Source: [Lactobacillus] rogosae (GTDB lineage: Bacteria > Bacillota > Clostridia > Lachnospirales > Lachnospiraceae). Taken from it: a stretch of DNA of 64,000 bases. Location: contig FONU01000005.1 in the NCBI GenBank assembly GCA_900112995.1, positions 62,001 to 126,000 of the forward strand, written 5' to 3'. This document shows positions 1 through 8,604 of this stretch, piece by piece. Position 1 is the stretch's first letter; every line of letters begins with the position of its first letter. Both the position numbers and the translations under genes were made by a program. The notes beneath the pieces were generated by a model. It had not been told where the DNA came from and made no database searches. It saw only the letters and a list, made by a program, of their open reading frames with translations.

Positions 1-1
1 A

Positions 2-1990
2 TTTTACTCACTGATTGCCGGTGGGCTTGCGGCATGCCTTTTACTGCCTGAGTTCTACACATTTTCTTTATCAGCTTCAAGTGACATTGCATTTCCTAAG
101 AAATTAAGTCTTTATTTCAGCATATTAAATATGCTCACTAGACAATTAATAAATGTTCCTGTCCACCTTGGACTTGAACACTACCCTAACATATACTGCG
201 GCGTTGCTGTATTCCTTCTTTATCCTCTCTATGTTATGGACAAAGACATCAATTTATGCGAAAAGATAGGCAAATCCGTATTACTGCTTGTCTTCCTTAC
301 AGCATTTAACCTTAATATACCTAATTTTATATGGCACGGATTTCATTATCCTAACAGCCTGCCTTGCAGACAATCATTTATATACATTTTCTTCCTGCTT
401 ACAATGTGTTATGAGGCATTAAGCCATATAAAGCGGATGACAAGCAGACAGTTAGGAATTGCCGTATGGATAAGCTTAGGACTTCTTGTGCTTATTGAAC
501 AGGTATTTGCAGTTGATGAAACTTATGATTTTAAGGCAATTTACTTAAGCGGTGCTTTTATTCTTGTGTATGCAGGACTTATGATTGTCTATAACAAGAC
601 CAACTGGAAGCTGCCTGTAACAGTATTTCTTGCATTTATAGTCTGTATAATAGAATGTACTATCAATATGGATTCAACAGGAATTGGAACTACTAACAGA
701 ACCTCTTATCTTTTAGATTATGATGCTGTTAAATCTGTGACACAGACCGTTAGAGATGAAGATACATCATTTTACCGAATGGATAAGAAGTTTGGTGCGC
801 GTTCAAAAAATGACGGAGCTTGGCATAATTACAACTCAATATCAACATTTTCATCAACTTCAAGTGCTGGAATGTCAGAATTGTTCGGAAAGCTTGGCTT
901 TGAACATTCAATGAATGCCTATGGCTACAATGGTGCTACACTTGTTACAGAAAGCTTATTCTCGGTTAAATATACAATTACCAACCGTATACTTACAAGC
1001 AGTTCTCTTCGCGAGTATTACGTTGGAGATGACGGCGAATTCGTCTATGAGAATAAATATACACTTCCACTTGGATTTATAACCTATAATAATGCAGGCG
1101 AATGGAATCCATCAGAAGCCAATGGAACAGGAATTGAGAACCAGAACTCGCTTATACAGACACTTACAGGCATTGCCAATGTATTTACACTTACTTATGA
1201 AAATGCCACCGACTCAAGCTTTGAAGTTAAGCCTGTAAAAGCAGGACATCTGTATATGGTTGTAAGAAATACGACCTGCGACAACGTAACTGCCACTATT
1301 AACAATTCTGAATATACTTATTCAGGACTTAAAAATGGCAATCACATAATTGACCTAGGCTACGCCGTTCCAGCAGATACCGTTGTCATATCTGGCGATT
1401 CAGCAATGAATGCCAGCGTGTATACACTTGAAACTTCAAGATTTACAGAAGCTTACAATATATTAAATGGCAGTTCCCTTTCTATCACTTCATTTAAAGA
1501 CACCAAGATAAAGGGAACTATAACAGCTAATAAAGCCGCAACCCTTATATTCTCCATCCCTTACGATAAAGGCTGGAAGGTATATATTGATGGCAGAAAA
1601 GTAGAGACCTCTGCCCTTTATGATGCTCTCTTAAGCGTACAGATAAGTGAGGGCAGCCACGAAATAACATTAAAATATACACCTGTGAACCTTATTAAGG
1701 GTTGCTTAATTACAGCATTATGTATTATTATATTAATCGGTATTTATATATTAAAGAAGAAAAATATAACAATAAATATATTAAAAACCGCCAGTACAAA
1801 TAAAGCTGTTGAAGCTGATGATACTTACAACGCATTATCTGAAGATTCAGCTGATAATACTCTCACAGATTTAGATGTTTCATCTGCTATGGATATAAAT
1901 ATCGTGGGTGATAATGATATAAATATGCTAGATAGTCTTGATGACTTCGACAATCTTGACAGTGATGAGATTAATTCATCAGAAGAATAA
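2..1990 (+). CDS. YfhO family membrane protein, C-terminal part (5' end outside window)
   Basis: The frame is open to the left edge, so the ATG at 131 is internal and the true start lies upstream. The visible part (about 660 residues) has hydrophobic segments at its start, a long extracytoplasmic stretch rich in Ser/Thr/Asn, and one more membrane segment near the end (CLITALCIIILIGIYIL). This layout fits YfhO-type proteins, large multi-span proteins related to glycosyltransferase-C fold enzymes and linked to lipoteichoic acid glycosylation in Bacillus. The last 60 residues form a very acidic cytoplasmic tail dominated by Asp, Asn and Ser, which is unusual for the family and may be lineage-specific. 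argH follows 60 bp downstream on the same strand. The family call rests on architecture and the early segment; the exact substrate is unknown. Confidence 0.7.
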   Translation, partial: FYSLIAGGLAACLLLPEFYTFSLSASSDIAFPKKLSLYFSILNMLTRQLINVPVHLGLEHYPNIYCGVAVFLLYPLYVMDKDINLCEKIGKSVLLLVFLTAFNLNIPNFIWHGFHYPNSLPCRQSFIYIFFLLTMCYEALSHIKRMTSRQLGIAVWISLGLLVLIEQVFAVDETYDFKAIYLSGAFILVYAGLMIVYNKTNWKLPVTVFLAFIVCIIECTINMDSTGIGTTNRTSYLLDYDAVKSVTQTVRDEDTSFYRMDKKFGARSKNDGAWHNYNSISTFSSTSSAGMSELFGKLGFEHSMNAYGYNGATLVTESLFSVKYTITNRILTSSSLREYYVGDDGEFVYENKYTLPLGFITYNNAGEWNPSEANGTGIENQNSLIQTLTGIANVFTLTYENATDSSFEVKPVKAGHLYMVVRNTTCDNVTATINNSEYTYSGLKNGNHIIDLGYAVPADTVVISGDSAMNASVYTLETSRFTEAYNILNGSSLSITSFKDTKIKGTITANKAATLIFSIPYDKGWKVYIDGRKVETSALYDALLSVQISEGSHEITLKYTPVNLIKGCLITALCIIILIGIYILKKKNITINILKTASTNKAVEADDTYNALSEDSADNTLTDLDVSSAMDINIVGDNDINMLDSLDDFDNLDSDEINSSEE

Positions 1991-2050
1991 TCAGGCATTC
2001 TATTAACAATTAATTATAAGCACTAACGAAGTGCAGGAAAGAGGTACAAT

Positions 2051-3436
2051 ATGAAACTTTGGGGCGGACGCTTCACTAAAGAAACTAATGAGCTTGTTAA
2101 TAATTTTAACGCTTCTATCTCCTTTGACCAGAAGTTCTACAAGCAGGATATTCAGGGAAGCATTGCACACGCTACAATGCTTGCTGCTCAGGGTATTATC
2201 TCAGAAGATGAAGGAAAGCAGATTACTGACGGCTTAAAAGGTATTCTTTCTGACATAGAATCTGGAAAGCTTGAAATCACTGATGAATATGAAGATATTC
2301 ACACATTTATGGAAGCTACCCTTATTGAGCGTATCGGTGATGCAGGAAAGAAGCTTCACACAGGCAGAAGCCGTAATGACCAGGTTGCACTTGATATGAG
2401 ACTTTATACACGCGATGAAGTTAAAAATGTTGATGAAGAAGTAAGAGAGCTTATGGAAGTTATCTTAAGAATAATCAAAGAAAATGTTGACACTTATATG
2501 CCAGGCTTTACTCATCTTCAGAAAGCACAGCCTGTAACTGTTGCTCATCATTTTTCTGCTTACTTTGAAATGTTCAGACGTGACAGAAGCCGACTTCACG
2601 ATATATATAACAGAATGAACTACTGCCCTCTTGGTGCTGGTGCTCTTGCAGGAACTACATATCCCCTTAACAGAGAGATGACAGCCGAGCTTCTTGGATT
2701 TGCTGGTCCTACTCTTAATAGTATGGACTCTGTATCAGACAGAGATTATGTTATTGAATTCTTAAGTGCACTCTCTACTATTATGATGCATTTAAGCAGA
2801 TTTTCTGAAGAAATATGTATATGGAATTCTAACGAATACAAATTCATCGAATTAGATGATGCTTTCAGTACAGGTTCAAGCATTATGCCACAGAAGAAGA
2901 ACCCTGATATAGCTGAGCTTGTCCGTGGTAAGACTGGACGTGTATATGGTGCTCTTATGAGTATCCTCACAACTATGAAGGGAATTCCTCTTGCCTATAA
3001 TAAAGATATGCAGGAAGATAAAGAGCTTACATTTGATGCTATAGATACTGTTAAGGGCTGTGTAAGCTTATTCAAGGGTATGATTGATACTATGAAATTC
3101 AATAATACACGTATGGAAGACTCAGCTAAAAAAGGCTTCACTAATGCTACTGATGCCGCTGACTACCTTGTTAAGAAAGGGGTTCCTTTCAGGGATGCAC
3201 ATGGTATTGTAGGACAGCTTGTTCTTATGTGTATTGACAAGGGTATTGCACTTGATGACCTTTCACTTGATGAATACAAGAAGATAAGCCCTGTATTTGA
3301 AGAAGATGTATACGAAGCTATCAGCTTAAAGACCTGCGTTGAAAAACGTCTTACTCTCGGAGCACCTGGCCCTGAGGTTATGAATAAAGTTATCGGACTT
3401 TATGATGAGTATATGAAGGACAACCAGAAATTATAA
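2051..3436 (+). CDS. argH: Argininosuccinate lyase
   Basis: Cytosolic enzyme that splits argininosuccinate into arginine and fumarate, the last step of arginine synthesis. The protein has 461 residues, the usual length. It opens with the family's KLWGGRF start, carries [16 protein letters not shown] at residues 103-118, and has the superfamily signature [12 protein letters not shown] at 275-286, whose flexible loop holds the catalytic serine. The start is preceded by AGAGG at a good distance. No other arginine gene adjoins it, so the gene stands alone here. A strong hairpin with T-runs on both sides at 3531-3597 ends transcription. The call is very secure. Confidence 0.97.
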   Translation: MKLWGGRFTKETNELVNNFNASISFDQKFYKQDIQGSIAHATMLAAQGIISEDEGKQITDGLKGILSDIESGKLEITDEYEDIHTFMEATLIERIGDAGKKLHTGRSRNDQVALDMRLYTRDEVKNVDEEVRELMEVILRIIKENVDTYMPGFTHLQKAQPVTVAHHFSAYFEMFRRDRSRLHDIYNRMNYCPLGAGALAGTTYPLNREMTAELLGFAGPTLNSMDSVSDRDYVIEFLSALSTIMMHLSRFSEEICIWNSNEYKFIELDDAFSTGSSIMPQKKNPDIAELVRGKTGRVYGALMSILTTMKGIPLAYNKDMQEDKELTFDAIDTVKGCVSLFKGMIDTMKFNNTRMEDSAKKGFTNATDAADYLVKKGVPFRDAHGIVGQLVLMCIDKGIALDDLSLDEYKKISPVFEEDVYEAISLKTCVEKRLTLGAPGPEVMNKVIGLYDEYMKDNQKL

Positions 3437-3530
3437 AATATACCACTATAAAATATACTCACTTAAAGCTTATTTAAAATAAAACATAAATAACTACAGT
3501 TCAGAATTAATAAACAAACATAATAATATA

Positions 3531-3597
3531 AAAAGCCCTGTCACTACCCGCTATATATTGGGACTTCCAGTATATGCCAATAATGACAGGGTATTTT
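3531..3597. terminator. Bidirectional terminator between argH and the DUF4177-like gene
   Basis: CCCTGTCA at 3536-3543 pairs with TGACAGGG at 3584-3591. The stem is flanked by A5 on the left and T5 on the right, so it can act on both strands. It ends argH on the + strand and the convergent small gene on the - strand, whose displaced-frame stop (3597-3599) abuts it. Confidence 0.8.
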
Positions 3598-3740
3598 TAA
3601 AATGTAAACTTCTCAACCTTACCAGCTTTACTATCATAAGTTGATGTAAGATAATCAAATGTATATCTTGCTTCACCGTGCATTGGAACAGTAAATGTCA
3701 AAGTCTTATCCCAATCCATTCCACGTCTTATCATCTTTTT
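3597..3740 (-). pseudogene. Displaced-frame continuation of the DUF4177-like gene
   Basis: In the +1 frame relative to the upstream gene, codons continue through GMDWDKTLTFTVPMHGEA and end KAGKVEKFTF with a TAA directly before the terminator. Codon choice looks like the rest of the window, and no ribosome site or good start codon precedes this part. The simplest reading is one 110-residue gene split by an insertion in the run read as AGAAAAGAAAAAGATG. A sequencing error or a +1 recoding site are the alternatives. Confidence 0.5.
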
Positions 3741-3933
3741 CTTTTCTGAATGTAACAACAAATGCTCCTTTAATCTGCATAGATGTTGCCATATAATCAT
3801 AAGTGACTAACTCCCAGCCGTCAGCTGCTCTCTCATTAATCAGATTGTCTAACATAGCAATATCATTAGCATCTGCCTTATCTGAAAGCCATTTAGTGCC
3901 AACCGTTAAAATCTCTGTTTTGTATGTATACAT
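3706..3933 (-). CDS. DUF4177-like small protein (possibly frameshifted)
   Basis: A 75-residue protein beginning MYTYKTEILTVG, with NLINERAADGWELVTYDYM in the middle and GAFVVTFRKEK near the end. The pattern of an aromatic start, a GWELV core and a hydrophobic last strand ending in basic residues matches DUF4177-type proteins, small cytosolic proteins of unknown function. The start has a strong ribosome site (AAAGGAGGAG). After FRKEK the frame runs only seven residues further to a stop, while the +1 frame continues as good coding sequence to 3597. The gene may therefore be complete at about 65 residues with a junk tail, or broken by one extra A in an A-rich run near 3736-3746. Confidence 0.6.
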   Translation of the reverse strand: MYTYKTEILTVGTKWLSDKADANDIAMLDNLINERAADGWELVTYDYMATSMQIKGAFVVTFRKEKDDKTWNGLG

Positions 3934-3967
3934 ATACTCCTCCTTTATTAGATACTATCTTAACTTT

Positions 3968-3998
3968 ATATATTATTATATTATATTATATTATATTG
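3968..3998. repeat. AT microsatellite
   Basis: A run built from TTATA/ATATT units lies between the small gene and the antitoxin remnant. It contains the stop codon of the remnant (3991-3993). It is simple slippage sequence with no further signal. Confidence 0.7.
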
Positions 3999-4180
3999 AT
4001 TTCTTTTTTACAATTTGTAATTTATAACCTAAAGCCTCAAGTATATGACTAAATGTGCGTATTGTTGGATTACTTTTCTTTTTCTCAATTCTGGAAATAT
4101 CCTGCTGTTTGTTTCCTGTCAATGCAGCTAATTATTTTTGCGTAATATTTTCCTCTTACTTTATTAGAGCACAACATAAA
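3991..4180 (-). pseudogene. Remnant of an XRE-type (HigA-like) antitoxin gene
   Basis: Read on the - strand, 4131 to 3991 encodes LAALTGNKQQDISRIEKK, then KSNPTIRTFSHILEALGY and a basic end. This is the second half of a helix-turn-helix of the XRE/HigA antitoxin family (QxxLAxLTGxxQxxISRIE). Directly upstream in frame are the codons for EENITQK followed by TAA at 4132-4134, where the family normally has Gln, so CAA to TAA is likely. A few codons further, ALIKVR can be read only by allowing one base change in length. There is no start codon or ribosome site. The gene is dead, and no intact toxin partner is visible. Confidence 0.7.
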
Positions 4181-4213
4181 TGTTGTATTGTCAAATATAA
4201 AATTATATATTTT

Positions 4214-4294
4214 TATTCAATAATTACATCTGACCTTATTACACATTCATCTTCTCCCTTATAATTAAATGTCAGTTTAATACCACCTGACATT
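4214..4294 (-). other. Very short open frame, possible gene remnant
   Basis: A 26-codon frame (MSGGIKLTFNYKGEDECV...) lies just upstream of the antitoxin remnant on the same strand. It has no ribosome site, and stops flank it. I do not recognise it; it may be the decayed end of a neighbouring gene. The rest of 4295-4440 shows only the AT-rich region leading to pdxS. Confidence 0.2.
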
Positions 4295-4455
4295 ATCAAA
4301 CTTCTTTACATTGAACATTTTAATATAATCAGATAAGTCTTATTATAGTCGCAAGTTAATTAAGTTACTGCTATGTAATATATTTGTAGTTCTGGCAGAG
4401 CATTTTAACAATTTAACAAAAAGCATTTAAATATAAAGAAATGAGGTTAATAATT

Positions 4456-5334
4456 ATGACAACTACTTCTCAGTATGAATTAAACAAAGGACTTGCACAG
4501 ATGTTAAAGGGCGGAGTTATTATGGACGTAACAACTCCTGAACAAGCTAAGATTGCTGAGGCGGCTGGTGCCTGTGCTGTTATGGCACTTGAAAGAATAC
4601 CTGCTGACATCAGAGCCGCTGGCGGTGTATCACGTATGAGTGACCCTAAGATGATTAAAGGAATTCAGGAAGCTGTAAGTATCCCTGTTATGGCTAAGTG
4701 CCGTATCGGTCATTTTGTTGAAGCCCAGATTTTACAGGCTATTGAGATTGATTATATTGATGAATCAGAAGTACTTTCTCCTGCTGATGACATTTATCAT
4801 ATTGATAAGACACAGTTCAATGTACCATTTGTATGCGGTGCAAGGGACTTAGGCGAAGCTTTAAGAAGAATTAACGAAGGGGCTTCTATGATTAGAACTA
4901 AGGGTGAACCTGGTACTGGTGATGTTGTTCAGGCTGTACGCCATATGAGAAAAATGAATTCTGAAATCCGCAAGATTACATCTATGCAGAAAGATGAACT
5001 CTTTGAGGAAGCTAAGCAGTTACAGGTTCCTTACGACCTTGTACTTTATGTGCACGATAATGGAAAGCTTCCTGTTGTTAACTTTGCCGCTGGTGGTGTT
5101 GCAACCCCTGCTGATGCTGCTCTTATGATGCAGCTTGGTGCTGAAGGTGTGTTCGTAGGTTCTGGTATATTCAAGTCTGGCAATCCTGCAAAACGTGCTT
5201 CTGCTATCGTTCAGGCTGTTACTAACTATCAGGATGCAGCACTTATTGCCAAGTTATCAGAAGACCTTGGCGAAGCTATGGTAGGTATCAATCCTAGTGA
5301 AATACAGATAATTATGGAAGAACGTGGACGTTAA
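4456..5334 (+). CDS. pdxS: Pyridoxal 5'-phosphate synthase lyase subunit PdxS
   Basis: Makes pyridoxal 5'-phosphate from ribose 5-phosphate, glyceraldehyde 3-phosphate and ammonia supplied by PdxT; works as a dodecamer. The start at 4456 is preferred over an in-frame ATG at 4441, because that ATG is part of the ribosome site GAAATGAGG. From this start the protein has 292 residues, and the two catalytic lysines fall at the family positions: Lys81 in [10 protein letters not shown] and Lys149 in [11 protein letters not shown]. The phosphate-binding loop [19 protein letters not shown] follows, then GVFVGSGIF. pdxT starts 32 bp downstream with an identical ribosome site, so the two form an operon. 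Confidence 0.97.
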   Translation: MTTTSQYELNKGLAQMLKGGVIMDVTTPEQAKIAEAAGACAVMALERIPADIRAAGGVSRMSDPKMIKGIQEAVSIPVMAKCRIGHFVEAQILQAIEIDYIDESEVLSPADDIYHIDKTQFNVPFVCGARDLGEALRRINEGASMIRTKGEPGTGDVVQAVRHMRKMNSEIRKITSMQKDELFEEAKQLQVPYDLVLYVHDNGKLPVVNFAAGGVATPADAALMMQLGAEGVFVGSGIFKSGNPAKRASAIVQAVTNYQDAALIAKLSEDLGEAMVGINPSEIQIIMEERGR

Positions 5335-5366
5335 TAATATAATCGCACATAGAAATGAGGCTTACT

Positions 5367-5927
5367 ATGAAGATAGGTGTACTTGCTGTCCAAGGTGCTT
5401 TTATTGAACACGAGCATATGATTGAAGAAATCGGACATACAGCAATAGAAATAAGACAACGGGATGATTTAGAGGGATTAGACGGTCTGATACTGCCTGG
5501 CGGTGAAAGTACTGTTCAGGGACAGTTACTTAACAAGCTTGATATGATGAAGGACATTAAGAATATGATTAGTAATGGTCTTCCAACACTTGCAACCTGT
5601 GCTGGACTTATACTTCTCTCTGAACATATAGCAGACGATGACACAGTCCATATAGGAACGCTTCCTGTCACCATTAAACGTAACGCTTACGGAAGACAGC
5701 TTTCAAGCTTTGTAACTAACGCTGATATTAAGCATATCGGCAATTATCCTATGACATTTATAAGAGCACCTTATATCGAAAATGTCAGCGATGGTGTTGA
5801 AGTGCTTGCAAGTGTTGATAATCATATCGTTGCCGCTAAATACAATAATCAGATTGGACTTTCTTTCCACCCTGAATTAACAGGCGACACACGCATACAC
5901 GAATATTTCTTATCAACTATAAAATAG
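5367..5927 (+). CDS. pdxT: Pyridoxal 5'-phosphate synthase glutaminase subunit PdxT
   Basis: Class I glutamine amidotransferase that hydrolyses glutamine and channels ammonia to PdxS. The start MKIGVLAVQGAF at 5367 matches the family; the ATG at 5355 belongs to the ribosome site GAAATGAGG. The 186-residue protein shows GGESTVQGQLL, the nucleophile Cys78 in LATCAGLILL, and His168/Glu170 in LSFHPELTGD, a complete Cys-His-Glu triad. It ends at a long hairpin terminator shared with the convergent parC. Confidence 0.97.
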   Translation: MKIGVLAVQGAFIEHEHMIEEIGHTAIEIRQRDDLEGLDGLILPGGESTVQGQLLNKLDMMKDIKNMISNGLPTLATCAGLILLSEHIADDDTVHIGTLPVTIKRNAYGRQLSSFVTNADIKHIGNYPMTFIRAPYIENVSDGVEVLASVDNHIVAAKYNNQIGLSFHPELTGDTRIHEYFLSTIK

Positions 5928-5943
5928 CTCTATTCAAAAATAA

Positions 5944-5995
5944 AAATCAGGACAATGCAGCAGAATACGCCACGCTGTATTGTCCTGATTTTATT
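5944..5995. terminator. Bidirectional terminator between pdxT and parC
   Basis: AATCAGGACAATGCAGC (from 5945) pairs with GCTGTATTGTCCTGATT (5974-5990), giving a stem of about 17 bp with one wobble. A-rich sequence lies to the left and TTTTATT to the right, so it can serve both convergent genes. Confidence 0.85.
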
Positions 5996-6050
5996 ACGCT
6001 TATATAGCGTTGAAATGTTATTTATATACGATGAATAGCAAAATTATAAT

Positions 6051-8363
6051 TTACACTCTGACTTTTATGCCTTTTGTGTCTCTATGTGCCATTTTCATCT
6101 TAGCAAAGTCTATCTTCTTTCCTTTATATTCCATCGTGAATTCCATTCCGTCATCCATAATGAATATATCTTCTATATAATCGTCTTTGCCAAGCTTAAT
6201 ACCTCTGACACCTACTGCACTCTTCTTCTTAACTGGTATTTCAGAAAGAGGGAACTTTAAGAACACACCATTAGCTGTCTGTACAATTACATTTTTATTA
6301 CTTACAATTTCTTCAACTTCACTTCTGCTGCCATCAAGATTAAACTTAGAAAGCGTTTCAACCTGAACGTCAGCCTTTTCAATGCTTACTATCTTGTCAT
6401 CATCCTGAAGCTTTGTCGAAGCTACCGTTCTCTTGGCTACATCAAATTCTGCCGTGTCAACTATCTTCATCATGCCCTGACTTGTAACAAAGAGCAGCTT
6501 CTGATTTTTGATAGTTTCATATGCACACAGGTATATAATAAGTTCACCGCTGCTGTCATAATTTCCAAGATTATCTATTGGAGTACCTTTGTCCCTGAAC
6601 TTAGTGAGGAAAGGAATATCCTTTACTTTAATCTGGTGAAGCTGTCCGTTATCCGTAAATATACATATTTTATCAGTATTCATACAGGTAAATACATACT
6701 TAAAATCGTTGTAGATAGCTTCCTTATTACGTTCATAAGAAGCTGTATCTATAGTCTTTGCATAGCCAAATCTATCCATAATAAATACAACTTCCTGTGC
6801 TGGAACTTCTTTTTCAACAAATACTGCAACCTTTGCATCAGTTATTACGGTCTTTCGTTCAACACCATATTCCTTCTTAATTCTTACAAGGTCGTCCTTT
6901 ATTACTTTTGCCATAGCCTTCTTACTGCCAAGTATCTTTTCATACTTTGCAATCTTTGAAAGACATTCGTCATATTCCTTCTGGAGTGCAAGTATCTCAA
7001 GACCTATAAGCTTGTACAGGCGCATTTCAAGTATGGCTGAAGCCTGCTTTTCTGTAAAATCAAGCTTAGCCGCCTGATTCTTAGAAGCTTCTGACTTGAA
7101 TTTGATATTATCAACATTACCATTAATAAGGCAGTCTTTTGCCATTTTAAGATTAGAGCTTCCACGAAGAATTTCTATTATAAGATCGATTATATCGCAG
7201 GCTCTTATAAGTCCTTCTTTAATCTCCTTATTGGCAAGCTCCTTATTAAGAAGTGTTGTGTATTTTCTTGTATTTATCTCATACTGGAAGTCAATATGAT
7301 GCTTTATTATCTGGCGTAACCCAAGAGTTTCCGGTCGGCCGTCAACTATAGCAAGCATATTTACACCAAATGTATCTTCAAGCTTAGTCTTCTTATATAA
7401 AAGGTTCTTAAGATTTTCAATATCTGTGTTCTTCTTTAATTCAAGAACTATTCTTATACCTTCTTTTGATGACTCATTTGACACATCAACAATATCAGTT
7501 GTCTTCTTGGTTTCAACCAAATCCACTATATCTGATATGAACTTTCCAATATTAGCACCTATCATTGTATAAGGAATTTCTGTTATTACAAGCCTGTCCT
7601 TCTCGCCTTTTCTTGCCGCTGGCTCATATACAACCTTTCCTCTTAACTTTATCTTTCCTGTACCAGTCTCATATATGCCTGCAAGCTCTGACTTATTAAT
7701 AACAAGTCCACCTGTAGGAAAGTCAGGTCCGGGTATATACTGCATAAGCTCAGTTGTAGTTATATCTTCATTATCCATATATGCGCATACTGCATCGACA
7801 ACTTCTGAAAGATTATGTGTTGGAATATTAGTTGTCATACCAACTGCGATACCGTCAGCACCATTTACCAACAGATTAGGTATTCTTACCGGAAGAACTG
7901 CTGGTTCTTTCTCTGTTTCATCAAAGTTAGGCACAAAATCAACTACATCTTTATCCAAGTCTGATAAATATACATCCTGTGTGAACTTCTTAAGCTTGGC
8001 TTCTGTATATCGCATAGCCGCAGCACCGTCACCTTCTATAGAACCAAAATTGCCGTGACCGTCAACAAGTGCCATTCCCTTTTTAAAATCCTGTGAAAGC
8101 ACAACAAGTGTTTCATATATAGAACTGTCGCCGTGTGGATGATATTTACCCATTGCATCACCTACGATACGCGCTGACTTTCTATGAGGTTTATCATAAT
8201 TTAAACCAAGCTGATCCATAGCATACAGCACTCTTCTTTGTACTGGCTTAAGTCCATCCCTTACATCCGGAAGTGCTCTTGCTGTTATAACACTCATTGA
8301 GTAATCTATATAGGACTTCTGCATCAGCTCAGAATATTCAGTTTTAATAATATTCTCTGCCAT
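6051..8363 (-). CDS. parC: DNA topoisomerase IV subunit A (ParC/GyrA family)
   Basis: Breakage-reunion subunit of a type IIA topoisomerase that separates linked chromosomes. The 770-residue protein has KPVQRRVLYAM at 39-49, the quinolone-resistance region GKYHPHGDSSIYETLV with Ser80 and Glu84 at the E. coli ParC positions, and the active-site Tyr119 in AAMRYTEAKL. The C-terminal domain has beta-pinwheel-like repeats, but the spot expected to hold a gyrase box reads VAKRTVASTKL, without the QRRGG(R/K)G motif. This favours topoisomerase IV over gyrase. The start has GGAG eight bases upstream. It follows parE on the same strand after a 241-bp structured gap. Both quinolone positions look like the sensitive wild type. 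Confidence 0.9.
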   Translation of the reverse strand: MAENIIKTEYSELMQKSYIDYSMSVITARALPDVRDGLKPVQRRVLYAMDQLGLNYDKPHRKSARIVGDAMGKYHPHGDSSIYETLVVLSQDFKKGMALVDGHGNFGSIEGDGAAAMRYTEAKLKKFTQDVYLSDLDKDVVDFVPNFDETEKEPAVLPVRIPNLLVNGADGIAVGMTTNIPTHNLSEVVDAVCAYMDNEDITTTELMQYIPGPDFPTGGLVINKSELAGIYETGTGKIKLRGKVVYEPAARKGEKDRLVITEIPYTMIGANIGKFISDIVDLVETKKTTDIVDVSNESSKEGIRIVLELKKNTDIENLKNLLYKKTKLEDTFGVNMLAIVDGRPETLGLRQIIKHHIDFQYEINTRKYTTLLNKELANKEIKEGLIRACDIIDLIIEILRGSSNLKMAKDCLINGNVDNIKFKSEASKNQAAKLDFTEKQASAILEMRLYKLIGLEILALQKEYDECLSKIAKYEKILGSKKAMAKVIKDDLVRIKKEYGVERKTVITDAKVAVFVEKEVPAQEVVFIMDRFGYAKTIDTASYERNKEAIYNDFKYVFTCMNTDKICIFTDNGQLHQIKVKDIPFLTKFRDKGTPIDNLGNYDSSGELIIYLCAYETIKNQKLLFVTSQGMMKIVDTAEFDVAKRTVASTKLQDDDKIVSIEKADVQVETLSKFNLDGSRSEVEEIVSNKNVIVQTANGVFLKFPLSEIPVKKKSAVGVRGIKLGKDDYIEDIFIMDDGMEFTMEYKGKKIDFAKMKMAHRDTKGIKVRV

Positions 8364-8408
8364 TATTATCTCCGTATAATACTTTTATTAATATATATCA
8401 TAATACCA

Positions 8409-8592
8409 TGGTCAAAAGGTCTAAACCCATATGAGCTTGCTCATATGTGGGTGAATGACCTTGGGACCCGCCCCAATATGAGCATAAAAGTGGGATGATA
8501 GTCCCACGATATGCGAATATTGGGGAGGATTGTGGGAGTGCGTAGCACGGAACAATCCGTAGGTATCATAGTTGGGGGCTTTTGACCCCAAC
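8409..8592 (-). other. Multi-hairpin segment between parE and parC
   Basis: This part of the 241-bp gap is clearly GC-richer than its surroundings and folds into four successive hairpins. These are GTTGGGG/CCCCAAC (8571-8577, 8586-8592); GGATTGT/ACAATCC (8527-8533, 8552-8558) with an inner GTGC/GCAC; CCCCAATAT/ATATTGGGG (8471-8479, 8517-8525) around GTGGGA/TCCCAC; and AAGGTC/GACCTT (8416-8421, 8457-8462) around CCCATATGAGC/GCTCATATGTGGG. None has a T-run, so it is not an ordinary terminator. It is probably transcribed with parE-parC. It could be a structured regulatory RNA, an mRNA processing site or a mobile palindromic repeat. Confidence 0.6.
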
Positions 8593-8604
8593 ATCATATC
8601 ATTT

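Noticed and set aside
3540-3600. CRISPR or phage attachment repeat near argH
   Set aside because: The repeat is a single inverted pair with T-runs, i.e. a terminator.
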